Source: Polystyrenella longa (GTDB lineage Bacteria; Planctomycetota; Planctomycetia; Planctomycetales; Planctomycetaceae). From it: a stretch of DNA of 64,000 nucleotides. The first letter of the stretch is position 1. Each line of letters begins with the position of its first letter. The translations under genes were made by a program, and so were the position numbers. Under the pieces are notes generated by a model. That model was not told the origin of the DNA, did no database searches, and saw nothing but the letters and a program-made list of their open reading frames with translations. This document shows positions 7,789 to 17,200 of this stretch, piece by piece. The stretch spans positions 6,037,001 through 6,101,000 of the forward strand of contig NZ_CP036281.1 in assembly GCF_007750395.1 (NCBI RefSeq), in the 5' to 3' direction.

Positions 7789-9387
7789 ATGTACAAACTA
7801 TTGCTTTGCTTCAAATATCTCCGCACCCGCTACATAGCGCTCGCCAGTATCATCAGTGTGATGCTGGGCGTGGCGACCATGATTGTGGTTAATAGCGTAA
7901 TGGCCGGTTTCGGTGGCCAGATGAAAGACCGCATCCGCGGGATCATGTCGGATGTCGTCGTCGAATCTCGCAGCTATGACGGAGCTCCGGATCCCGAAGG
8001 GATCATGAGACAGATTGACCGGGTCGCCGGAGATAAAATAGAAGCGATCACTCCGACGGTGACCACTTTTGCAATTATGAATATCAGCATCGGGGGTATG
8101 CTGGAGCCTCGCCCGATCACATTGGTAGGCATCTATCCCGAAGAAAAAGATAAGGTCAGCGCTCTCACGCCATCCTTGATGAAGTATCAGGAGATCATCG
8201 AGGGAGACCAGATTATTCGCGGACCGTTGCGTACCGCCGGTCAAGCCCCGAACTGGGAGCTCGAACCTGAAGAAATGCAGCGACGTGTCGCCCGCGCTGA
8301 GCAGAACAGTTGGCGGCCAGAGACGGTCTACTCCAAGTCGCAAGAAACAAATAATGAGGCTGTTCCGGACTTCGACGAGGACGCCGTGCCCGAATTCGAT
8401 GAAGAATTTGACTCGACCAATGCATCGGAGGAAATTGTCGCTGAATCTGAGACAGACCCGCTGAGTAATTTGGAATCAAGCTTCAATGAATACAATGTTA
8501 TCGACGAACAACCGGTTGAACCGGGAGCATTGATGAAGGCCCGCGTTTATGTCGGTAGTGGCCTTGCGAGCTACAAAGAACCTCAAACAGACAAGCGGCA
8601 TTGGCTGGTCCGGCCTGGTGATGATGTCGTCATGCTGACCAACACAATCGGCATGCCCAAACAGAACCCGGTCAGCTTTTCTGCCACCGTCGTCGACATC
8701 TTTCATTGCGGCATGAGCGAGTACGATTCCAATCTGGTCTTCATGAACATCGAAGCCCTGCAGGAATACAAGAAAATGCTGCTCCCCGAAGCAGAACTCG
8801 TGACCTCCTTTCAAATCAAACTGAAAAACTATGACGACTCTGAAGAAGTCGTAAATATCCTAAAAGCCAACCTTCCCCCCGGTACTTTTGAGGTCACTAC
8901 CTGGGAAGATCGCCAGGGCGCTCTACTACAGGCCCTCGCGATGGAGGCCGCCATTTTGAATGTGTTACTGTCACTGATTATTGCCGTGGCTGGATTCGGT
9001 ATTCTGGCAATCTTCTTTATGATTGTCGTCGAAAAAACACGGGACATTGGGATTCTCAAATCTCTGGGGGCATCGTCTCGGGGAGTGATGTCAATCTTCC
9101 TCGGTTACGGTTTTTCACTGGGGATTGTCGGCAGCGGTGTCGGAGTCATGTTGGGTCTGGCGTTTGTGGTTTATATCAACGAAATTTCCGACTTTATCTC
9201 TAAATTGACCGGGCAGAAAATCTTCGACGATCAGATTTATTACTTCGACAAGATTCCAACGGAGATCAGCCCGTACATGGTCTTCTGGGTTTCCCTGGGT
9301 GCGATTACCATTGCTGTTCTCGCTTCCGTTCTGCCTGCCCGGCGTGCTGCGAACCTGAACCCGGTTGAAGCACTGCGACATCAATAA
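7789..9387 (+). CDS. ABC transporter permease, LolC/LolE/MacB (FtsX) family
   Basis: This is a 532-residue permease with the standard layout: one N-terminal helix (about residues 15-38), a large extracytoplasmic domain (about 40-385), then three helices holding the FtsX domain (about 390-530), with KTRDIGILKSLGASSRGV in the coupling helix and PARRAANLNPVEALRHQ at the C-terminus. Family members extract lipoproteins (LolCDE) or export peptides and macrolides. An unusual feature is an acidic low-complexity insert at about residues 185-228 that contains a tandem AVPDFDED / AVPEFDEE. The ATPase follows after 55 nt, so the pair forms a transporter; a single permease gene implies a homodimer or a second gene elsewhere. 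Lipoprotein release is the likeliest role but not proven. Confidence 0.88.
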   Translation: MYKLLLCFKYLRTRYIALASIISVMLGVATMIVVNSVMAGFGGQMKDRIRGIMSDVVVESRSYDGAPDPEGIMRQIDRVAGDKIEAITPTVTTFAIMNISIGGMLEPRPITLVGIYPEEKDKVSALTPSLMKYQEIIEGDQIIRGPLRTAGQAPNWELEPEEMQRRVARAEQNSWRPETVYSKSQETNNEAVPDFDEDAVPEFDEEFDSTNASEEIVAESETDPLSNLESSFNEYNVIDEQPVEPGALMKARVYVGSGLASYKEPQTDKRHWLVRPGDDVVMLTNTIGMPKQNPVSFSATVVDIFHCGMSEYDSNLVFMNIEALQEYKKMLLPEAELVTSFQIKLKNYDDSEEVVNILKANLPPGTFEVTTWEDRQGALLQALAMEAAILNVLLSLIIAVAGFGILAIFFMIVVEKTRDIGILKSLGASSRGVMSIFLGYGFSLGIVGSGVGVMLGLAFVVYINEISDFISKLTGQKIFDDQIYYFDKIPTEISPYMVFWVSLGAITIAVLASVLPARRAANLNPVEALRHQ

Positions 9388-9442
9388 AGATTTTGGTTCA
9401 CCACGAATTAACCATCCGTTCCAAGAGTATAGTGGTATCAAC

Positions 9443-10171
9443 ATGACAGAAATTCTTCCGATGAATGATGAGCACATCTCGGCCGTTGCACTTGAAAAGA
9501 TTTATTTCAAGGGGGAGATTCAGGTCCCTGTGCTACGCGGCATTCGCATGTCGGCGAAAAAAGGGGAATTTCTGTCGATCATCGGTCAGTCCGGATCGGG
9601 GAAAAGCACCCTGCTCCACCTCTTAGGACTACTGGATACCCCCGATGTCGGAGAGGTCCTTCTGGAAGGACAACGAATCGACGACCTGCCTCCACGCGTG
9701 CGGGACGAACTGCGAAATCGGGTCTTCGGGTTTATTTTTCAGTTCTACCATCTTTTGCCCGAACTGAACCTGTTGGACAATGTCCTGACTCCACAGATGA
9801 TTCGCTACAGTATTCGTGAATACTGGACAAAGCGCAAGGAACTGAAAGAACGAGCCCGATACTTCATCGACCAAGTCGGATTAAGCCACCGGATTACGCA
9901 CAAACCCTCAGAGCTGTCTGGTGGAGAAATGCAGCGGGCGGCCATCGCCCGTGCCCTGATGGGTGAACCGAAGCTCCTGCTCGCCGACGAACCGACTGGA
10001 AACCTTGATGTCGGTACTGGTGGCGAGATTATGGAGTTGCTGAACCGGTTGAATGAGGAACAACAGCTCACTATCATCATGGTAACGCACGATCGGGCCG
10101 TCGCCAAACAGGCACATCGTACGATATGTTTGCAAGAAGGCAAAGTCGCGAAACTGGCAGAAGTTGCCTGA
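9443..10171 (+). CDS. ABC transporter ATP-binding protein, LolD/MacB family
   Basis: This is a 242-residue ATPase partner of the permease at 7789-9387. Motifs in order are Walker A GQSGSGKST, Q-loop region FQFYHLLPELN, signature LSGGEMQR, Walker B LLLADEPTGNLD, and H-loop MVTHD. The FQFYHLLPELN form of the Q-loop is typical of LolD-type proteins. The start at 9443 (MTEILPMNDEH) is preferred over the upstream frame opening at 9365, which would overlap the permease end; 9461 is an alternative. No strong ribosome site is seen, so translation may be coupled to the permease. It hydrolyses ATP to drive transfer of a lipoprotein or other envelope substrate. Confidence 0.9.
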   Translation: MTEILPMNDEHISAVALEKIYFKGEIQVPVLRGIRMSAKKGEFLSIIGQSGSGKSTLLHLLGLLDTPDVGEVLLEGQRIDDLPPRVRDELRNRVFGFIFQFYHLLPELNLLDNVLTPQMIRYSIREYWTKRKELKERARYFIDQVGLSHRITHKPSELSGGEMQRAAIARALMGEPKLLLADEPTGNLDVGTGGEIMELLNRLNEEQQLTIIMVTHDRAVAKQAHRTICLQEGKVAKLAEVA

Positions 10172-10408
10172 ATCGGCCCTGCCAGAAGGGATTCGGCACG
10201 AAGCCACCCGAGACGTTCGGACTTTTCAGACGGATCGCTCACAGGCTGATGTCCTTGGATGTCGAATCCTTTCGACGATCATCCTGTTCTTAATCCACGG
10301 ATGACTCCCGCAACCGGTGCAAATTTGATATTTTGTCCGGTCCAGACCCCCGCAGCCCGGGTCGCCTGTACTCTGATTGATTCTCTCTAACCACGCCGGA
10401 ACCCGCGC

Positions 10409-11272
10409 ATGTCGTCTCAAATTTACATTAATGGTCAATTCTTCGCCGAAGACGAGGCCAAAATCAGTGTATTCGATCATGGTCTACTCTACGGTGACGG
10501 CGTCTTTGAGGGCATCCGTATCTACGGAGGGAACGTCTTCCTGCACGGCGAACATATCGACCGGCTCTACGAGAGTGCCAAAGTCATCCGCCTTGAAATT
10601 CCGATCACCAAGGAAGAGATGGTCAAAGCGGTAGAAGAGACCGTCGCCCGGAACAATATCGACGACGGTTACGTCCGTCTGGTCATCACCCGCGGAGCCG
10701 GTTCACTGGGTCTTGATATTCGCCGGACGAGTAATCCGCAGGTGATCATTATCGCCGCGACGATTTCGCTCTATCCCGAAGAATACTACCACGAAGGTCT
10801 GCAGCTGATTACGGCCAGTACCATCCGTAACCATCCCCAGGCGCTAAGCCCACGGATCAAGTCGCTGAACTACCTGAATAACATCATGGCGAAAATCGAA
10901 GCAACCGATATGGGCTGCATTGAAGCGCTGATGATGAACCACAAAGGAGAAGTCAGCGAGTGTACTGGCGACAACATCTTCATCATCAAAGATAAAATCG
11001 TCAAAACACCACCGACGGATGCCGGAATCCTGGAAGGGGTCACGCGTAACGCGGTGATCAAACTGGCGCGCGAAGCGGGCTACGAAATGCAGGAAACCAC
11101 GTTGACTCGTCACGACGTCTACGTCGCCGACGAATGTTTTCTGACAGGCACCGCCGCCGAGGTGATTCCCGTGGTCAGCATTGATGGTCGCCAACTGGGC
11201 GACGGCAAACCGGGCCCCATTACTCACGAGCTGCTCAAGCTGTTCCAGGAACTGACACGCTCGAGTGTTTAG
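10409..11272 (+). CDS. ilvE: Branched-chain amino acid aminotransferase
   Basis: This is a 287-residue class-IV PLP aminotransferase that makes or degrades leucine, isoleucine and valine by exchange with 2-oxoglutarate/glutamate. Visible motifs are FDHGLLYGDGVFEGIR near the N-terminus, RLVITRGAGSLG, the PLP-lysine region IKSLNYLNN, and the cofactor-binding stretch ECTGDNIFII and EGVTRNAVIKLA. Length and motif order are right for IlvE; a D-amino-acid aminotransferase is the main alternative within class IV, but the EGIR and SLNYLNN forms favour IlvE. The ATG at 10409 follows a 237-nt gap after the ABC ATPase, so it likely has its own promoter. A hairpin at 11296-11325 separates it from the convergent DUF4350 gene. 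Confidence 0.9.
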   Translation: MSSQIYINGQFFAEDEAKISVFDHGLLYGDGVFEGIRIYGGNVFLHGEHIDRLYESAKVIRLEIPITKEEMVKAVEETVARNNIDDGYVRLVITRGAGSLGLDIRRTSNPQVIIIAATISLYPEEYYHEGLQLITASTIRNHPQALSPRIKSLNYLNNIMAKIEATDMGCIEALMMNHKGEVSECTGDNIFIIKDKIVKTPPTDAGILEGVTRNAVIKLAREAGYEMQETTLTRHDVYVADECFLTGTAAEVIPVVSIDGRQLGDGKPGPITHELLKLFQELTRSSV

Positions 11273-11295
11273 TACGTCCGAATTACTAAACAGGG

Positions 11296-11349
11296 TAAGA
11301 GCCGGCTAAAGACTTCCTGCTCTTATCGCTTGATCGAGATTCTCGATCA
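11296..11349. terminator. Two hairpins between convergent genes ilvE and DUF4350
   Basis: TAAGAGC (11296-11302) pairs with GCTCTTA (11319-11325), and TGATCGAG (11331-11338) pairs with CTCGATCA (11342-11349), the latter overlapping the stop codon of the minus-strand gene. Neither is followed by a long T-run, so they may work as weak or factor-assisted bidirectional terminators in this 74-nt convergent gap. Confidence 0.4.
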
Positions 11350-12591
11350 GGCAAATATTGCGGAACGCAGGTTGGCCAGTTCGATGATCAAGTTCGCAGC
11401 GTCTGCGCGTAACAGGTTGGGGTTATCAATTCCCTCAAGCGTGCGATTGACCAATATGCGGACCTCGTCCTCCGTTCGCCCCGTGCGACGAGAAATGCGA
11501 CTGATGATGCGCGATCGATGCTGCTTCTGGTACGACCAGTGGATCTCCTTCTGGAATTGCTGCCAGTACCCTTCCAGCGCGTAGCGGCCTAATCGTTCCT
11601 GGTAATTAAGTGTTCCGACCGTGTCGGTGTGAGAGACGATGTTCAGCCGGCGACTTTCTGCATCAGGCAAGTAAGGGCCAAAACGGAACCACTTCCACCA
11701 GACGAAAACCCAGAGTAACCCCAGCACCAGCAACGTCAAATGGCGGAACGGCAACGTCATTAGAATGCCCACGACCTTGGGAACAGCGGTGGCATTCAAC
11801 CATTCATCGACGCAGATCGTCTTCCACTCGTTATTTTCCCCGATACTTTTCTCCAGAAGTTTCACCGCGAGAATCGCATTGTCGTCGTTCATGATGGACT
11901 GATTACTGAACAGAACATCATTCGCCAGGACGATCAATTTGCCTTCGGTCAATCGCATTTCTATCGCTTGCAATCCGGTTTCCGTCCGGACGAGTACCTC
12001 GCGATTCCGGGCTGCCAGCCCTTCCAGTTGAAGAGAAGCTCCTTTCGCCCACGCAATTTTGTCCGACTCATACAGAGGCGATTCAATCGATTTACAGAAT
12101 TGAATCTCTGGGTCGGCCTCTTCCTCTTCGTCCTCTTTCCCGAACGCCGCTGGATTCATTACGGAAGAGGAATCTTCGTCTTCTGCCTCATCGGCTCCTT
12201 TGTCAGAGACAACCGAGATACCCAGTTCCGGAATACTCAGCTTTGGGTTCTCGTAAGAAGCAGCAATGAATAACGTCCCGCCTGACCGGACCCATTCCAG
12301 TATCTGGTTCCAATGATACTCTTCGGGAAGGCGACCGGGACCAAGCATCAGTAAGGTCTCATCCCAGTAGAGTTGATCGATCATCGTTGACAGTGAGTCG
12401 TCGCTGCGATAGATGCCGAAATCCTGATCCTGCATCAGGAGAAAGAATGCCTTTTTTCCGCGTGCGGCGGTACTGCGCGTATCATAAGTATTCCCCGAAT
12501 CTAAAATCGGGAACCAGAACTGCAACAGGATCAACACGAACAGGCCGATCCCGAAAATCAGATTAGCTGTTCGGTGATGGATTCGCCGCAA
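11347..12591 (-). CDS. DUF4350 domain membrane protein
   Basis: This protein of about 414 residues has an N-terminal transmembrane helix (NLIFGIGLFVLILLQFWF), a periplasmic DUF4350 domain (about residues 35-260) resembling a ThuA/GATase-like fold with WVRSGGTLFIAAS, an acidic insert (EDEEEEADPE), and a second helix (LLVLGLLWVFVWWKWF, about 290-310), then a cytosolic tail. There is no ATG near the start. TTG at 12591 has GAGG nine bases upstream and is chosen; TTG at 12606 is the other option. It overlaps the DUF4129 gene upstream. In many bacteria DUF4350 and DUF4129 proteins sit with MoxR ATPases and DUF58 proteins in a membrane-protein maturation cluster; those partners would lie outside this pair, and none is visible here. 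Confidence 0.8.
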   Translation of the reverse strand: MRRIHHRTANLIFGIGLFVLILLQFWFPILDSGNTYDTRSTAARGKKAFFLLMQDQDFGIYRSDDSLSTMIDQLYWDETLLMLGPGRLPEEYHWNQILEWVRSGGTLFIAASYENPKLSIPELGISVVSDKGADEAEDEDSSSVMNPAAFGKEDEEEEADPEIQFCKSIESPLYESDKIAWAKGASLQLEGLAARNREVLVRTETGLQAIEMRLTEGKLIVLANDVLFSNQSIMNDDNAILAVKLLEKSIGENNEWKTICVDEWLNATAVPKVVGILMTLPFRHLTLLVLGLLWVFVWWKWFRFGPYLPDAESRRLNIVSHTDTVGTLNYQERLGRYALEGYWQQFQKEIHWSYQKQHRSRIISRISRRTGRTEDEVRILVNRTLEGIDNPNLLRADAANLIIELANLRSAIFA

Positions 12592-13375
12592 GGAACTCTG
12601 CCTCAAACTGGTTTAAACTAGTCTCAAAATGGTCTTCAGTCGCGACGCGCCGCCCGAAGCCGATGGGTTCGTAAACGCGAAGTAGTTGCTGCAACGCCTG
12701 ATGACGGGGCGGTTCTCCGCGTACAGCTCGCAGATAATCATAGGAGGTTAACCCGCGACGAAATTTGATTTGATTTCGGCGTTCGATGTCACTCATCGCA
12801 CCTTGAACCAACTGCATAATCGCTTTGGCATATTCTCTGTTGGCGGCCAGTTCCCGGGCACGAGCCAGATACTGGTTTACGGCGGTTTCCCCTGGTGCGG
12901 CGACGATCTGTTGATCGGTTGGTTCAATCAGTTCGTCTGTTAATTCTTGCTTGCGGCGTTCGTAAGCCATCACCGCTTTGCCAAGAAAATAGATCAGGAC
13001 GAGCCCAATTACAATGAGTATTCCCCAGAAGCCGAATTCTATCAGCATGCCGAACGCGCTTCCCAGCGAACTGAAGTCGAAACTGGGCAACCAGTCGAAC
13101 CATCCGGGTGAGGAACTGGCCCGCGTGGACGTTTTCTTAGGAGAAGACTCTTTGTTCGAAGTTTCCAGTCGGTTCAGTAGTCCGTCCAGGTCGAAGGGGT
13201 TGTTGTGATCTTTTAGATGCTTGAACTGATCCTGATCCAGAATTTGCTGAGTCGATTTGCGAATGCTCTCGGTCGATACTCCCGCTTCACCCTGGGCAGC
13301 AAGCAACGTCGGGGCGAAAAAACCGCACACAAGAAGCCAGCCACTGGTGAATAGGGTTGTGAGTATACGCGTCAT
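12563..13375 (-). CDS. DUF4129 domain membrane protein
   Basis: This is a 270-residue protein: signal peptide (about residues 1-27, ending LLAAQ), a Ser/Lys-rich linker, a transmembrane helix (GFWGILIVIGLVLIYFLG, about 112-132), and a cytosolic C-terminal DUF4129 domain (about 165-262) with YDYLRAVRGE and a helical end. DUF4129 proteins accompany DUF4350 and MoxR/DUF58 genes; some resemble the transglutaminase-associated domain. The 3' end overlaps the next gene by about 30 nt, which is strong evidence of translational coupling with DUF4350. The start ATG at 13375 is the first in frame with a good signal peptide. The exact function is unknown. Confidence 0.82.
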   Translation of the reverse strand: MTRILTTLFTSGWLLVCGFFAPTLLAAQGEAGVSTESIRKSTQQILDQDQFKHLKDHNNPFDLDGLLNRLETSNKESSPKKTSTRASSSPGWFDWLPSFDFSSLGSAFGMLIEFGFWGILIVIGLVLIYFLGKAVMAYERRKQELTDELIEPTDQQIVAAPGETAVNQYLARARELAANREYAKAIMQLVQGAMSDIERRNQIKFRRGLTSYDYLRAVRGEPPRHQALQQLLRVYEPIGFGRRVATEDHFETSLNQFEAEFLAANPSPNS

Positions 13376-13715
13376 TGGTTCAGAAAATCTCGAGTGATTC
13401 AGGTTGAACGGGAGCGCAGAAATAGTGCCGTCTGTTCACCGGAATGGTGTAGATACCAGTATGCAGGTGGAGGCAGGCGGAGACAAGTCCAGTCGAGCTT
13501 CTGCGGCTCTTGCGGCAGACGGTCGTTCACTTCAGTCTCCCTTCGTTGCTCGATTAGACTCTGGTTGACGTAACGCCTCATATTGCATAACGTTACCCCA
13601 AATTGCCGGAAGTCCCTGCACCCGCCCCGGGGCGATCTACCCCTGACTCCTTGAGGAGCACCTCCACAAACGGGTCTGGCGACTTTCCTTTTCCACACTG
13701 GAAGGATTCCTGACG
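13376..13715. other. Divergent intergenic region between DUF4129 and ACT genes
   Basis: This 340-nt gap should hold two promoters. I see no clear -10/-35 pair. A minus-strand frame of 60 codons (ATG at 13581, stop at 13399) ends 24 nt before the DUF4129 start and has plausible composition (QSLIEQRRETEVNDRLPQ), but it lacks a convincing ribosome site and I cannot recognise it. I therefore do not call it a gene. Confidence 0.3.
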
Positions 13716-14228
13716 ATGTCCACCAATTATGGCGAACAGATTCCGAGCGATCCGATGACGATGCGCGGTCGCGACTGGCCCTGTCTGCGACAGTTCTGCG
13801 TCTTCCTCGAAAATAAGGTCGGCCTGCTCAACGATCTGATGCGACATTTGGAAAAACATGATCTACAAGTGATGGCACTCAGTATCGCCGACTCGGTCGA
13901 CTTTGCGCTCGCCCGCATTATCATGAGCGAGTTTGATCGCAGCAAAGAACTGCTTGAACTGACCAATTTCACGATTTTCGAGAACGACATTATTGGGGTT
14001 GAGCTTCCCGACGAAGATCAACCCTACGTCCACATTTGCAACGCTCTGCTGCAGGCCGAAGTGAATATCAATTACACTTACCCATTGATGTACCGCCGTC
14101 AGGGACTAGGTGGTGTTGCCATTCACACGGAAGACATCGACGAAGGCATTCGCGCCCTTAAGCGAGGCGGCCTCAAACTGATCACCGAGAAGGATCTGCT
14201 CGAAGACGACCGTTTCTTCCTCGGATAA
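13716..14228 (+). CDS. Tandem ACT-domain protein
   Basis: This is a 170-residue cytosolic protein with two ACT-like domains: the first at about residues 24-95 (QFCVFLENKVGLLNDLMRHL, typical ACT strand-helix start) and the second at about 100-160 (PYVHICNALLQAEVNINYTY). ACT domains bind amino acids and regulate enzymes; stand-alone tandem ACT proteins are often small-molecule sensors or partners of acetolactate synthase or aspartokinase. No catalytic domain is present. GGAAGGA seven bases before the ATG fixes the start. It ends 9 nt before the convergent end of the PVC-heme protein gene. Its ligand is unknown; IlvE lies about 2.4 kb away, which is suggestive only. Confidence 0.82.
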   Translation: MSTNYGEQIPSDPMTMRGRDWPCLRQFCVFLENKVGLLNDLMRHLEKHDLQVMALSIADSVDFALARIIMSEFDRSKELLELTNFTIFENDIIGVELPDEDQPYVHICNALLQAEVNINYTYPLMYRRQGLGGVAIHTEDIDEGIRALKRGGLKLITEKDLLEDDRFFLG

Positions 14229-14237
14229 CAGACGCTC

Positions 14238-17200
14238 TTAAACCCCGTTGATGACGTTGGGTCGTGCAGGAGAATTGGGTGCGGGGCTGAATTCGAGACG
14301 GAGAGGTTCTTCGCCGCGAACCGAACGGTCGATGCGATACGTGAGGATGTGCTCACCGGTAGTTGCTTCGACGATCGTCGCTTCGCTCAGATCGGATACT
14401 GGTTCTCCATCGAGCCAGACTTCAAGACCCGCAACCGAGTTAAAGCTAAGCTGCACAGCCCCGGGAGTACCCACGTCGAACCGAGTCGTCAGGTAAGTCG
14501 TTGTAGTCTCCGGAAGGTCGGTCAAGGAGAGCGAACCATTCACGCGGCTGTAAAGAGGGGCCCAAAAGACGTCCTCGCTGGTCTCCGCCAGTTGATTAAT
14601 CTCAGCTGGTGTCTTGTCGGCCACAACCATTTCGACAGGCGTTTGCAGTACGCGCCAGGTACGTTGAACGGGAATGTTCGGTGTAGCAAACGGTCCGGGA
14701 CGACCGAGTTCATGGATAAATCGAACGAGGTCGAGGAATTCCTGCCGGGTCATGTTATCGACCAGTCCCTTGGGCATCATGGACGGGGCCGGGGCGACTT
14801 CTTCAATTTCTTCCGGATTGAACGATCGCACTTTCCGTGTGGTCGCGTCGAGAATGACGATTGATTCCGGTGTTTTTTCCTTCAAAATTCCGGTGAATAT
14901 TTTGCCTTCTTCGGTTAAGAGGGTGACTGCTGCGTACCCTTCGCGAACCGCTTTGTTCGGATCGACAATAGCGTGGAAGACGTAATCGAGAGGCGAACTG
15001 GCACCCAGACCTTCGAGGTCAGGTCCAACAGGAGCACCTCCACCGGAGATGGCGTGACAGGAGAAACAGGCGAGGTCTTTACGACGGAAGACATCTTCTC
15101 CCCGTGCGGCGTCACCTTCTGCCATGACTTGTTCCAAGAGTGGTTTCAGCTCTTCCGCCATTAACTCGTCAGCCAGACTTTTGGCACCGACGATCGTACG
15201 GAATGTTTCGACTAAACCGGGGTCTTGTTTACCGGTCTCGTTCATGTATCGCAGAGCGAGTTTGGCGGCATCAATATTCAACGGCTGATCTTTGAACGTC
15301 ACGGTGAGCAGGTCGGGACCTTCTGGAAGAGAGAAGAAGGTCTCAAGTAATAAACCAGGATCGGCTTTCTCGGGATCTTGCTGCATCAGTTGTCCGGCGA
15401 GAAGCGAGGCCGTGGCCAGATCGACATCAACCATAGCCGCTGCCGCGCGGTAACGGATTTCCAGAGGTTCGTCGACGGAGGTCGCAATCTGCTGGAGCGT
15501 ATTCAGGGCTGTTTCTCCACCAAGCTGCGCGATGGTGGTGAAGGCCGCTTGCCGCACCGAGGTATCGGAGGTTGTATCTAAAGCAATGGTTTCAACGTCC
15601 GCCTGCAGCTCGCTGACTTTCCAGAGACCGATCAGTTCGATCGCATTAGCTTTCAGATCTTCGTTGGGGGCATCCAGAAGTTGGCCGATCTCGACCAGAT
15701 TACCGGAAGGAGTCACCTTCCGATTGCGATAAGCGTTAGCGACTTCGGATAGGACTGAGGCATGAAGTTCAGGAGTGTAAACAGTATCTGTCGCGGGCAA
15801 ACCGACGTTTGCGATGGCGGCAAGGGAATCGCGTCCCAGCAATTGCGCCAATTCTTCCGAAGTTCCCTGTTGGGCAATCACATTCAACAGGTTGGCCCGT
15901 TTATCAGCACCAAGCTTTCCTCCTTTGAGGATATTCAACAAGAGCGCGGTTGCCTCGGATGTTTCCGCCACACTAAGCGCCGCCTGAATGTGATTCAGGT
16001 TACCGTTAAAGGTGATCTCTCCCGCTTTCAGAGCAGGCAACCAGGTATCGCGCGTATTGAGGATGGTGTGTTTGAATGTGTAGTCGATGTATTTATCGCG
16101 TGGGTGGTCGACGACTTTTGCCGCAATTTCGATTGCTTCCGGTTGATCGATGTAACTGAGAGCGCAGAGTGCTTCCAGACGCACACGAGGGAATTCATCC
16201 TGAATTAATTTATCAAGCCAGGTGAGAGCATCGGGAACTTCGGGCAGCCAGTATCGCAAGACGCGAGTGGCGGCAGCACGCGCGCGGGGTTCAGAAGAAT
16301 TTAGAACCGTCGTCAGGAGATCGAGATCGACATGGTTGATTGTTTGGCAAACCCACAGGGCTTCCAGTTGATGGTGGGCAAAATTCGGATCGGCCGGATC
16401 GAGCGAGGAAAGATAAGCGGGCAGCGCATCGACCACTTCCGCCTGATCGCGTTCGTACAATTCGCGACGACTTTTATCGCGGGTGTAGCCATCGGACGAC
16501 TTCAAGTTTTCGAGCAGGGCGGCCACGGAAAGATCGGTGAAGTCTATTTTGGGAAGCAAATCACGATTCTTCTCGGTGATTCGCCAGATGCGGCCATTCA
16601 AGTGGTCACGGCGATCATCCCGGAACTGGTACTGCATATGCCCAATAACGGGTTGATAGAAGTCAGCTACGTACAGGGCGCCATCAGGGCCAGTTTTGAC
16701 ATCGACTGGCCGGAATTTCGGGCCGTTACTGACAACCATCAGAGGTTGCAGTTCGCGGGTTGCGTAACCGGCGCCGTCGTCGCTGAACTCATACAAGTTG
16801 ACTGTTTTATTTTTGAAGGCGTTGAGAACCATCAGGTTCTGATACTTCTCGGAAAAGTGACTGTTGTAGATAAATTCGGTTCCGCAGGATTTCGGAGCCT
16901 TGGTGCCGGGAACGCGTTCAGTTGGATTGCCTTTGCTGGTTGCTGGTGTGAGATACCAGATGTCACCCTGCGGACCTTCGGTCAGAAAACTCTGGCCCCA
17001 TTGATCGAATGTGTGGCCCCATGGATTGGTTGCGGAACCGACATTGAACATATCGAGTTTGAGTTCTCTTGGACGGAGTTGAAAAACGCCGCCATTGTCG
17101 AGCCGTAACAGCCCATGAGGAGTTTCCACCTGTGTATGCAGAAAAACGCCCGACTGGAAATACAACCAGCCACCCGGCCCCCAGGTGAAAGCAGAAATCG

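Noticed and set aside
13399-13581. 60-codon minus-strand frame before DUF4129
   Set aside because: Plausible but without ribosome site or recognisable family.
16332-17108. 258-codon plus-strand frame inside the PVC-heme gene
   Set aside because: Antisense shadow of a long gene; the minus-strand protein has clear domains.
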